Source: Bacteroidales bacterium
GTDB taxonomy: Bacteria > Bacteroidota > Bacteroidia > Bacteroidales > UBA7960
Reading direction: 5' to 3'
NCBI GenBank assembly: GCA_003451785.1
Contig: DMJL01000164.1
Span: 1 to 7,488 of the forward strand
Length of the DNA: 7,488 bases
The position numbers and the translations under genes were made by a program. Shown one piece after another: positions 1 to 7,468 of the stretch. Under the pieces are notes generated by a model. The model had not been told where the DNA came from. It saw only the letters and a program-made list of their open reading frames with translations, and did no database searches. How positions within the stretch are numbered: position 1 is the first letter of the stretch; every line of letters begins with the position of its first letter.

Positions 1-2
1 CC

Positions 3-1127
3 TTCAGCCCAAAAATCATGGATCTGTATAAGAAATCCTTGGAGTGGCTGGCAGAGTTTCAGATAAATGGAGCAAAGGGCTTAGATTTTGGCGTTTGCTA
101 TCCGCGCCATGCTTTCGATAGGCATAGCATGATGTGGGATTTGAACTATTTTAAGTACTATTTCTTGAAAATTTCGGGTGTAGGCTTCGATGAGCAAAAA
201 TTGGAAGACGATTTTGAACACTTTGCAACCAGACTTTGCAATGTGCCGGCAGATTATTTTCTCTATCGCGACTTCCAGTCGAGAAACATTATGGTTGTGA
301 ACGATAAGCCCTATTTCATAGATTTTCAGGGCGGAAGAAAAGGCACATTGCATTACGATGTGGCATCTATAATTTTCGATGCCAAGGCGAATATTCCTAC
401 GAACCAGCGAATGGAGTTGCTTGAGTTTTATATGGCAAACCTTTCGAAGTATATGGATTTTGACCCGCAGGTGTTTCGCAAAGATTTCTTCGATTTCGCA
501 TTGATGCGGATATTGCAGGCACTTGGGGCTTATGGTTTTAGGGGTGGAGTAGAACGCAAGACTTTGTTTTTGCAAAGCGTGCCCTACGCTTTGCGCAACT
601 TGCAGTGGTTAACCAACAATCAACTACTACCAGCGGAAACACCCTACTTAAACCGGATTGTGGAGAATCTTGCATCTACCGCTCCAATAGAAATTATCCC
701 TGACTCAAAACACGGACTTACGGTGCATATTCGAAGTTTTTCTTACAAAAATGGCATTCCGCCGGATGAATGGGGAAATGGAGGGGGATTTGTTTTCGAT
801 TGCCGATGGCTCACAAACCCTGGCAGGGACAGCAGATTCAAATTTCTCACCGGCAAAGATAAAGCTACAGGAGATTTTCTTTTAATGCAGGGTGAAGTTC
901 AGGAATTCCTTAATCATACTACCCACCTAAGTAAACAAGCTATAGAAAATTATTTGCGGAGAAATTTTAATCATTTGATGATAAATTTTGGCTGCACTGG
1001 CGGTCAACATCGCTCGGTGTATTGCGCTGAAGCATTGGCAAATAATTTGTCAAATATAGATGGGATTCATATAGATTTAGTTCACACCCAAGAAAACCAT
1101 TGGCCAAAACCAAGCCTACAGCCATGA
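3..1127 (+). CDS. AmgK-like amino-sugar kinase fused to a RapZ C-terminal domain (5' end outside window)
   Basis: The frame is open to the window edge: the codons before the first ATG (base 18) read F-S-P-K-I and flow into the family sequence. The ATG at 18 is therefore probably internal, and roughly 110-120 residues with the ATP-binding N-lobe are missing. Residue numbers below count from that ATG. Residues 1 to about 220 are the C-lobe of an aminoglycoside-phosphotransferase-fold kinase. The catalytic loop is YRDFQSRN (D85, N90) and the metal-binding motif is IDFQGG (D102). Residues about 232-357 match the RapZ C-terminal domain: SFSYKNGIP (240-248), FDCRWLTNPGR (260-270) and GCTGGQHRSVY (325-335). 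The P-loop ATPase half of true RapZ is absent. AmgK phosphorylates MurNAc/GlcNAc at C1, and the RapZ C-terminal domain binds GlcN6P in E. coli. The adjoining MurU-like gene supports a cytoplasmic role in peptidoglycan sugar salvage. The exact substrate and any GlcN6P sensing are inferred. Confidence 0.85.
   Translation, partial: FSPKIMDLYKKSLEWLAEFQINGAKGLDFGVCYPRHAFDRHSMMWDLNYFKYYFLKISGVGFDEQKLEDDFEHFATRLCNVPADYFLYRDFQSRNIMVVNDKPYFIDFQGGRKGTLHYDVASIIFDAKANIPTNQRMELLEFYMANLSKYMDFDPQVFRKDFFDFALMRILQALGAYGFRGGVERKTLFLQSVPYALRNLQWLTNNQLLPAETPYLNRIVENLASTAPIEIIPDSKHGLTVHIRSFSYKNGIPPDEWGNGGGFVFDCRWLTNPGRDSRFKFLTGKDKATGDFLLMQGEVQEFLNHTTHLSKQAIENYLRRNFNHLMINFGCTGGQHRSVYCAEALANNLSNIDGIHIDLVHTQENHWPKPSLQP
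1124..1127 (+). promoter_or_regulatory. ATGA stop/start overlap (likely translational coupling)
   Basis: The ATG of the nucleotidyltransferase (1124-1126) shares bases with the TGA stop of the kinase–RapZ fusion (1125-1127). Such four-base overlaps usually mark co-translated operon partners. No clear Shine-Dalgarno sequence precedes it, which is common in Bacteroidota. Confidence 0.7.
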
Positions 1128-1861
1128 AAGCTATGATATTTGCCGCAGGCGTTGGCACTCGTTTGCAGCCATTGAGCCTACAAACACCGAAAGCGTTGGT
1201 TGAAGTCGGCAACAAACCCATGCTGCAGTTGGTGGCTGAGAAGTTAGTAGCTGCGGGTGCAACCACTCTGGTGATAAACATACATCATCATCCAGAACAA
1301 ATGCTCAGGTTTATCCAAAGTATGCACTTCTCCAATGTGGAAATTTTTGTTTCCGACGAAACGAACGAGCTTCTGGATACCGGCGGAGGCTTGCTGAATG
1401 CTACTCCCCTATTGCAAGGAAGCGACCCAATAATCCTATACAATGCCGATGTGCTTTCGGATATTAATTTACCAGAGATGCTTGCATTTCACAAAAAGCA
1501 TTCACCCCTTGCTACTCTAGCTGTTTCGCATAGACCAACCAACAGGGCTTTTCTTTGGGAAAACAACCAACTTGTGGGTTGGGAGAACAGAGCAACCGGC
1601 GAAAAAATCTATTGCAAAACGCCTACTCCATCTGAGTTGATTTCCTTGGCATTTAGTGGCATTCACATAGTGCAACCAAATTTGCCCAACTTGATTGCAG
1701 AAAAAGGTGTTTTTTCTATTACGCCAGTTTATCTTCGCCTTGCCCTAAACCATTGTATAATGCCATTTGTGCACAGTCATGATCTTTGGGCTGATATAGG
1801 CTCGATGGAGAAATTAGAGAAAGCTAAGATTATGTTTAGCCATAATCCGAAAGCATTTTAG
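1124..1861 (+). CDS. murU: MurU-like sugar-1-phosphate uridylyltransferase
   Basis: This 245-residue protein is a nucleotidyltransferase of the GlmU/RmlA type. The N-terminal nucleotide-binding signature is AAGVGTRLQP followed by TPKAL (residues 7-25). Other visible motifs are DTGGG (85-89), the metal-site YNAD (D109), FSGIH (177-181) and WADIGS (D224). There is no hexapeptide-repeat acetyltransferase domain, so it is not a bifunctional GlmU, and the length fits MurU. MurU converts MurNAc-1-phosphate and UTP to UDP-MurNAc, bypassing de novo UDP-MurNAc synthesis. Assignment to MurU over a mannose- or glucose-1-phosphate transferase rests largely on the upstream AmgK-like kinase. An in-frame ATG at 1100 would add eight residues. 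I prefer 1124, because the family signature begins at MKAMIFAAG and that ATG overlaps the upstream TGA as ATGA. Both genes were probably co-transcribed. Confidence 0.8.
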   Translation: MKAMIFAAGVGTRLQPLSLQTPKALVEVGNKPMLQLVAEKLVAAGATTLVINIHHHPEQMLRFIQSMHFSNVEIFVSDETNELLDTGGGLLNATPLLQGSDPIILYNADVLSDINLPEMLAFHKKHSPLATLAVSHRPTNRAFLWENNQLVGWENRATGEKIYCKTPTPSELISLAFSGIHIVQPNLPNLIAEKGVFSITPVYLRLALNHCIMPFVHSHDLWADIGSMEKLEKAKIMFSHNPKAF

Positions 1862-1877
1862 ATACCCATAATTGCGC

Positions 1878-1891
1878 CAATGTTAATATTG
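1878..1891. repeat. Imperfect 14-bp palindrome in the intergenic gap
   Basis: The sequence CAATGTTAATATTG matches its own reverse complement at 12 of 14 positions, with TTAA at the centre. It lies 16 bases after the murU-like stop and 74 bases before the nuclease start. It lacks the GC-rich stem and T-run of an intrinsic terminator. It could be a small operator or chance in an AT-rich gap. Confidence 0.25.
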
Positions 1892-1916
1892 CGGGGCAAA
1901 GAGCAACTATGGTTTG
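1888..1916 (+). promoter_or_regulatory. Weak Bacteroidota-type promoter candidate before the nuclease gene
   Basis: ATTG (1888-1891) could serve as the -33 element. TATGGTTTG (1908-1916) resembles the -7 consensus TAnnTTTG but has one extra base between TA and TTTG. Spacing is 16 bases, on the short side. The implied start would leave a leader of roughly 40 bases before the ATG at 1965. The rest of the 103-base gap (1862-1964) holds no ORF and no hairpin terminator that I can see. The match is poor, so read-through from the murU-like gene is equally possible. Confidence 0.2.
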
Positions 1917-1964
1917 CTTCGATTGGCATTACTATCACCTTATAACCCTTAACACCATTTGGTT

Positions 1965-4835
1965 ATGGAAACCTTTCTGGGCACTGTTGCGCAACGCATT
2001 CTCGACAAATACTCCGATCAATTGGGAGAGATTTGCATAGTAACGCCCAATCGCCGTGCATGGTTGTATCTGCGCAAGCATTTTCAGCACAAGGTGTTAA
2101 ACCCAACCTGGGCACCTTCGTTTTTGAGTATCGAGGATTTTGCGAATAAGATTTCGGGGCTTCAAGTGCTCGACTCATTGAGCTTGTTGTTTGAGTTTTA
2201 TTCAGTTTACAAAGAGGAAGAAGGTAGCAAAGCGGCGGATTTGCAATCATTTTTGCATTTCGGACGGGTCTTGCTCAGGGATTTCGATGAGGCTGAGTCG
2301 TCGCTCGCCGATACAGCACCTATGTATCAATATTTCACCCAATTGGAATATATCAACACTTGGTCGCCTGATGGTAGTACTACAGCATTCCAACAACGAC
2401 ATCTGCAATTCGTAGCACAATTTGGCAAATGGCATAATGCACTCAAAAACCGACTTCTTGCAAAGCAGTTGGCCTTTCAGGGTATGGCAACTCGTGCAGC
2501 TGCCCAAAAACTACAAAGTGGGTCAGTAGAAGTTCCTTTTTTGCAGGTGATGTTTGTGGGATTCAATGCATTTACCCAGGCCGAAGAAGCCATAATCACT
2601 ACGCTTTTAAGACAGAATAAAGCAGAAGTGTTTTTTGACTCCGACCCATACTACGAAAACAATGAGAAGCATGAGGCCGGAAGGTTTATAAGAAAGTACA
2701 AAAAGTTGTGGAAAATACCTATTTCAGAATTGCTTGAAGAAGGTTTCAAAAATGCAAAGAACATAAATATCTTAGGCGTTTCTCGGAGCTTTTTGCAGGC
2801 ACAATTAGCCGCCAATATTCTTGCAAGCAATCCTGCTATGGATGCCGACACCAGTACTGCAGTGGTGCTTGCCAACGAAAGCCTTCTGATTCCCATGGTA
2901 AGTTCCCTGCCAAAAAATTTCAACAACATAAACATTACCATGGGCTATCCACTTAGGCAAACAGGGATAGCTTCGTTGTTTGAAATCCTTTTTCGACTTT
3001 TAACTCAGAAATCATCAAGGACACTATCCGCTGGCGAAAGCACGGAGTATTATTTCAAAGATTTGGTTGACCTATTGTCGCATCCCATGGCAGCATTGCT
3101 GATGGGGAGCAACAAGGGAGTATCTTTTGCAGAGGAAACCATAAGAAATATAAACCTTTCGCAACAAGTTTTTTTTACTTTCAACAATCTTCCAGTGCCT
3201 AAGTATGCCCGCTGCACATTTGAAGAATTATTTTCTTTTTTGGAAACAGATTTCAGCGCATTACCACACAGCCTTTTTCAGCCATTAAACGATTTCTGCA
3301 ACAATATGGAGGTGGTGTTGCAGCAAAAAATCTATGCATCCCCATCGAAACAAGTGAAAGAGAATTTGCTATTTGAGCTGGAAGCTGTTAAAAACTTCTC
3401 CGCACTGGTTTTTCGATTAGAAAACTTAACAACCCCCTTTTCAAAAGAATTAAGTATCGAGTCGCTCCGTAAAATTTTCGAGACAGCAATGGATGAGGGT
3501 CGCCTTCCTTTTGCTGGCGAGCCGCTTCAAGGATTGCAGATAATGGGTATGCTCGAAACTCGCAGCATTGACTTCAAGAATATTATCATTCTCTCGGTAA
3601 ACGACAAAACCATTCCCGGGGCAAAGAATGTAGAAACTTATATCCCATTCGCCGTAAGGCAAAGGTTTCAACTGAGATTGCATTACGATAGAGAAGCCAT
3701 TTATGCATACCACTTTTACAGGCTTTTGCAGCGAGCAGAAAACATTTATTTGATATACAATACAGATACCGATGGCTTGGGTGGAAGCGAAAAGAGCAGA
3801 TTTGCCACCCAATTGGAATTTGAACTGCCTAAATATCAGCCAAAGACCACCATTGTGAGTTCATCGGTTGCTGTTTTGCCCAAAGCAAAAACTACGCCCA
3901 AGATTATAGAAATACCCAAAGACGAGTCTATCATGCAAAGGCTCAATCAAATCGCCGATACGGGTTTCTCTCCATCTTCGTTGAGCCTCTACATAAGTTG
4001 TCCTTTGAGGTTTTATTTCGAGAAAATCATACGAATGCAAAAGGAGGAAGAGACGGAAGAAACAATACAAGCCAACACGATTGGTAGCATTTTGCACAAA
4101 ACCCTTGAGATTCTGTATAATCCGTTTGTTGGAAAAACCGTAACTCCACAAGACTTGGAGGACATGTTGCAAAACGCCGAGAGGGTTTGTATTGAGAGTA
4201 TTAGCACCGATTTTCGGGGTGTTGATTTCTCAAAAGGAAAAAACTTGTTGCTTTTTAGCCTAATTCACCATCAACTTGCGAGTTTTCTATCATCGGAGAA
4301 AAAAGCTTTGGAAAATCAAAACTTGCTTCAACTCATTGGCACCGAAGTAAAGCTGAAAGCTCAGATAGAAGTTTGGATAGGCGAAATGGAAAAATCCGTA
4401 ACCATTGCCGGTACAGCCGATCGCATTGATATGATTGCAGGAAAACTCAGAATCATTGATTACAAATCGGGGATGGTGAATAGTTCACACCTGAAAGTTA
4501 AATCTCTGAATACCCTTACGGAGAATCCTGATTATAGCATTGCGTTGCAACTTATGCTCTACAAATGGATGTATTGCCGGAGCGAAAACTCACAAGTATT
4601 GCCAGAAGCTGCGGTAGTTTCCCTTAAAAAATCTACCGATGGACTAATGCTGCTTCATATTCCACCTGAGCTTTTGGATGAAACTGAAAACATCTTGGAT
4701 GGGTTTCAAGTTCTTTTGAGCCAATTGTTGGAAACCATTCTTGACCCCAGCCTACCCATAAGGCAAACCGAAAACTGGGATTCTTGCAAGTTTTGTCCCT
4801 ATAAAAATATCTGCGGCAGATTCTCTACCGATTGA
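1965..4835 (+). CDS. AddB-like PD-(D/E)XK nuclease (helicase–nuclease subunit)
   Basis: The protein has 956 residues from the ATG at 1965. An in-frame TTG at 1959 would add only M-V and is less likely. The N-terminus has TPNRRAWLYLRK (27-38), typical of Bacteroidota AddB-like proteins, where a Walker A would sit in Bacillus AddB; I see no GKT/S motif. Residues about 521-552 (GMLETRSIDF, then IIILSVNDKTIP) resemble a late UvrD-family helicase motif. The C-terminal nuclease shows H711, DRID (D819) and DYKSG (D832, K834), then a QLMLYKW stretch (862-868). The 13-residue spacing between the two aspartates equals that of RecB. C679 with C941, C944 and C950 (C-x2-C-x5-C) matches the iron-sulfur staple of AddB. 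AddAB resects double-strand ends for recombination. No AddA-like helicase lies in the window, so the partner must be elsewhere. No signal peptide is visible; it should be cytoplasmic. Confidence 0.88.
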   Translation: METFLGTVAQRILDKYSDQLGEICIVTPNRRAWLYLRKHFQHKVLNPTWAPSFLSIEDFANKISGLQVLDSLSLLFEFYSVYKEEEGSKAADLQSFLHFGRVLLRDFDEAESSLADTAPMYQYFTQLEYINTWSPDGSTTAFQQRHLQFVAQFGKWHNALKNRLLAKQLAFQGMATRAAAQKLQSGSVEVPFLQVMFVGFNAFTQAEEAIITTLLRQNKAEVFFDSDPYYENNEKHEAGRFIRKYKKLWKIPISELLEEGFKNAKNINILGVSRSFLQAQLAANILASNPAMDADTSTAVVLANESLLIPMVSSLPKNFNNINITMGYPLRQTGIASLFEILFRLLTQKSSRTLSAGESTEYYFKDLVDLLSHPMAALLMGSNKGVSFAEETIRNINLSQQVFFTFNNLPVPKYARCTFEELFSFLETDFSALPHSLFQPLNDFCNNMEVVLQQKIYASPSKQVKENLLFELEAVKNFSALVFRLENLTTPFSKELSIESLRKIFETAMDEGRLPFAGEPLQGLQIMGMLETRSIDFKNIIILSVNDKTIPGAKNVETYIPFAVRQRFQLRLHYDREAIYAYHFYRLLQRAENIYLIYNTDTDGLGGSEKSRFATQLEFELPKYQPKTTIVSSSVAVLPKAKTTPKIIEIPKDESIMQRLNQIADTGFSPSSLSLYISCPLRFYFEKIIRMQKEEETEETIQANTIGSILHKTLEILYNPFVGKTVTPQDLEDMLQNAERVCIESISTDFRGVDFSKGKNLLLFSLIHHQLASFLSSEKKALENQNLLQLIGTEVKLKAQIEVWIGEMEKSVTIAGTADRIDMIAGKLRIIDYKSGMVNSSHLKVKSLNTLTENPDYSIALQLMLYKWMYCRSENSQVLPEAAVVSLKKSTDGLMLLHIPPELLDETENILDGFQVLLSQLLETILDPSLPIRQTENWDSCKFCPYKNICGRFSTD

Positions 4836-4846
4836 TTATGAGCGGA
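4836..4846. other. 11-bp convergent gene junction
   Basis: The nuclease gene stops at 4835 (TGA) and alaS stops at 4847 (TAA on the minus strand). There is no room between them for a hairpin terminator, and I see no obvious GC stem with a T-run just inside either gene end. Transcripts from the two strands probably overlap at their 3' ends. Confidence 0.6.
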
Positions 4847-7468
4847 TTAAACCGCAAACATTTTTTTGGCTTCTGCCAATGCTTTATCAAGTCCATCGGG
4901 GTTCTTGCCTCCGGCAGTAGCAAAAAACGGTTGCCCGCCTCCTCCACCTTGTATGTGTTTGGCAAGATTTTTCACTATTTCGCTAGCATTGAATCCCCTT
5001 TCTTTGGTGATGTTTTCGGAAATCAAAACAGCAAGGCCTGGCTTGCTATCGTGTACATACCCTAAAACTACAAACAAATTGTCCATACGGGCTTTCAATT
5101 CGAATGCCAGATCTTTTGCTGTTTCTGCACTTGTGTTCAGGCGTTGCACTATGCAGTTTATTCCGTTTACCTCCCATGCTTTTTCCAAAAGCTCAGGCAC
5201 CATAAGCCGCGCCTTTTCTTTTTCCATCTGGTCTAAGGCTTTGCGCAGCATCTCGTTTTGGTCTAACAGTTGCTGTAGCACTGCCACCGAATTGGTGGGA
5301 TTTTTCAATAGACTCTTCAGTGCTTCGAGTTCTTTAGCCTTTTTGTTTACAAATTCTTCGGCAGCAGAGCCAGTAACCGCCTCAATGCGCCTAATACCGG
5401 CTGAGATCGCGCCTTCCGAAACTATTTTAAACAACCCAATTTGCCCGGTTGCACCCACATGGGTACCGCCGCAAAGCTCGGTAGAATATTGTGGGTCGAA
5501 GGCTATAACGCGAACCTTCTCTCCGTATTTCTCCCCAAATAGCGCAACAGCATTCATGCTTTTTGCCTGCTCCATCTCCAACTCGCGATGTTCTTCCTGA
5601 TGGATATTCTCACGAATCTTTGCATTTACTATTTGCTCAATCTGCTCAATTTCATCGGCAGTTACTTTGGAAAAATGCGAAAAGTCGAATCTTAGCCGTT
5701 CTTCGTTGACTAAAGATCCCTTTTGCTGCACATGGCTCCCCAACACTTTTGCCAATGCGGCATGCATCAAGTGGGTAGCCGTATGGTTGTTCTCTGTGAG
5801 ATTTCGCTTTACTTGGTCAATCCTTGCAACAAATTTTAATGGCAGTTCTTCCGGGAGAGATTCGGCAATATGCACCACAAGGTTGTTCTCTTTTTGCGTA
5901 TCAACAATTTCAATTTTGGTGTCATTTGCCTGTAGCCATCCCCTATCGCCAACTTGCCCACCGGATTCGGCATAGAATGGAGTGCAATCGAGCACAAGTT
6001 GGTAATAAGATTTTCCTTTCGACAATACTTTTCTGTACTTGATAAGGCTCACTTCGGCTTCGTGTGCGTCGTATCCAACAAATCGGGTATCAGAAAATGC
6101 TTGTTGCACCTCCACCCAATCGCCGGTTTCTACAGATGCAGCCGACCTGCTTCGAAGCTTTTGTGCTTCCATCCCCAGCTCGAAACCCTCCATATCTACC
6201 GACCAACATCTTTCTTTTGCCATCAATTGGGTTAAATCTATAGGGAATCCGTAGGTATCGTAAAGTTCAAAGGCAAAGCCGCCATCCATAGTTCCCCTGC
6301 CAGAGTGGGCAGTAAGATAATTTTCAAACTTTTGAATACCTGTAGCAAGCGTTCTAAGGAAAGTGGATTCTTCTTCTGCAATCACCCTTTTCACAAAGTC
6401 TTGCTGCGCAACCAACTCAGGGAAAGCATTGCCCATATTGGCAACCAATACCGGCACAAGCTGATGCACAAAGGGTTCGCGAAATTTCAGGAAAGTGTAT
6501 CCATATCGGATTGCCCTTCTCAAAATCCGCCTAATTACATACCCGCCTTTATTGTTGCCGGGTATCTCCCCATCGGCAATAGCAAAACTAACAGCCCTAA
6601 GGTGATCGGCTATTACCCGCATGGCTACATCGCTCATATTTGCGCTGCCATAAGCAATATTGGCCATTTCCGACAATTTTGCAATATAGGGTTGAAAAAT
6701 GTCGGTATCGTAATTCGACTGTTTAGCTTGCAGAGCCATACATAACCTTTCGAAGCCCATTCCGGTATCAATATGCTTGTCGGGCAGGGGTTTTAGTTGG
6801 CCATTGCTCAGTCTTGTGAATTGTATAAACACAAGATTCCATATTTCCACCACCAGAGGATGGTCTTGATTTACTAATTCCTTACCCGGCTGTGCCAATC
6901 GCTGCTCAATAGAGCGCAAATCAATATGTATTTCCGAGCATGGACCACAGGGTCCGGTATCGCCCATTTCCCAAAAATTGTCCTTCTTAGATGAGAACAA
7001 AATCCTGTCGGGATGGATTATCGCTTTCCAATATTCGAACGCTTCGGTGTCTTGTTCCAGGCCATCGCCTTGATCGCCACCAAAAACCGTTACAAAAATC
7101 CGGTCTTTATCTAATCTGTAAACCTCGGTGAGCAATTCCCATGCCCATTCTATGGCTTCTTTTTTGAAATAATTACCAAAGCTCCAATTGCCAAGCATTT
7201 CGAACATGGTGTGGTGGTAGGTATCGTGCCCTACTTCTTCCAAGTCGTTGTGTTTGCCCGACACTCTTAGGCATTTTTGCGTATTGGCAATGCGTGGAAA
7301 TTGTACAGGTGAATTGCCCAGAAAAATATCCTTAAACTGATTCATCCCCGCATTGGTGAACATAAGCGTAGGATCGTTTTTCACTACAAGCGGTGCCGAA
7401 GCAACAATATGATGATTCTTCGATGCAAAAAAGTCGAGAAAAGCCTTGCGGATTTGGCTGGATTTCAT
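4847..7468 (-). CDS. alaS: Alanyl-tRNA synthetase, complete
   Basis: AlaS charges tRNA-Ala with alanine in the cytoplasm and clears mischarged Ser/Gly-tRNA-Ala. At 873 residues it is full length for bacterial AlaS. The class II catalytic domain carries PTLMFTNAGMNQFKD (33-47), the motif 2 region with KCLRVSGKHND (65-75) and HHTMFEMLGNWSFG (85-98), GDTGPCGPCSE (169-179) and motif 3 DTGMGFERL (234-242). A tRNA-binding helical part contains RRILRRAIR (313-321). The editing domain has its zinc-site residues intact: HTATH (H562, H566) and CGGTH (C666, H670). A probable coiled coil spans about 703-758. The C-Ala domain ends with the glycine run QGGGGGQ (840-846). The ATG at 7468 gives the expected MKSSQIRKAFLDFF start. 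Only 20 bases of leader are visible, so no promoter or T-box can be judged. No lesions or frameshifts were seen. Confidence 0.98.
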   Translation of the reverse strand: MKSSQIRKAFLDFFASKNHHIVASAPLVVKNDPTLMFTNAGMNQFKDIFLGNSPVQFPRIANTQKCLRVSGKHNDLEEVGHDTYHHTMFEMLGNWSFGNYFKKEAIEWAWELLTEVYRLDKDRIFVTVFGGDQGDGLEQDTEAFEYWKAIIHPDRILFSSKKDNFWEMGDTGPCGPCSEIHIDLRSIEQRLAQPGKELVNQDHPLVVEIWNLVFIQFTRLSNGQLKPLPDKHIDTGMGFERLCMALQAKQSNYDTDIFQPYIAKLSEMANIAYGSANMSDVAMRVIADHLRAVSFAIADGEIPGNNKGGYVIRRILRRAIRYGYTFLKFREPFVHQLVPVLVANMGNAFPELVAQQDFVKRVIAEEESTFLRTLATGIQKFENYLTAHSGRGTMDGGFAFELYDTYGFPIDLTQLMAKERCWSVDMEGFELGMEAQKLRSRSAASVETGDWVEVQQAFSDTRFVGYDAHEAEVSLIKYRKVLSKGKSYYQLVLDCTPFYAESGGQVGDRGWLQANDTKIEIVDTQKENNLVVHIAESLPEELPLKFVARIDQVKRNLTENNHTATHLMHAALAKVLGSHVQQKGSLVNEERLRFDFSHFSKVTADEIEQIEQIVNAKIRENIHQEEHRELEMEQAKSMNAVALFGEKYGEKVRVIAFDPQYSTELCGGTHVGATGQIGLFKIVSEGAISAGIRRIEAVTGSAAEEFVNKKAKELEALKSLLKNPTNSVAVLQQLLDQNEMLRKALDQMEKEKARLMVPELLEKAWEVNGINCIVQRLNTSAETAKDLAFELKARMDNLFVVLGYVHDSKPGLAVLISENITKERGFNASEIVKNLAKHIQGGGGGQPFFATAGGKNPDGLDKALAEAKKMFAV

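Noticed and set aside
18..20. ATG at 18 as the true start of the kinase gene
   Set aside because: The frame is open through base 3 with family-like residues, and starting here would remove the whole ATP-binding N-lobe of the kinase. The gene is cut by the window edge instead.
81..575. 164-codon minus-strand open frame inside the kinase gene
   Set aside because: It is fully antisense to a well-conserved kinase domain. Its translation has no recognisable domain and reads as a shadow of the real frame.
967..1281. 104-codon minus-strand open frame across the kinase/murU-like overlap
   Set aside because: It is antisense to two conserved protein ends (the RapZ signature and the nucleotide-binding loop), so it is best explained as a shadow.
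4866..5600. 244-codon plus-strand open frame opposite the 3' part of alaS
   Set aside because: It is long, but it lies entirely opposite conserved AlaS editing and C-Ala sequence. Its serine-, alanine- and proline-rich, low-quality translation is typical of an antisense shadow.
6305..6745. 146-codon plus-strand open frame opposite alaS
   Set aside because: It is antisense to the conserved AlaS catalytic and tRNA-binding part, with no domain and no start signals of its own.
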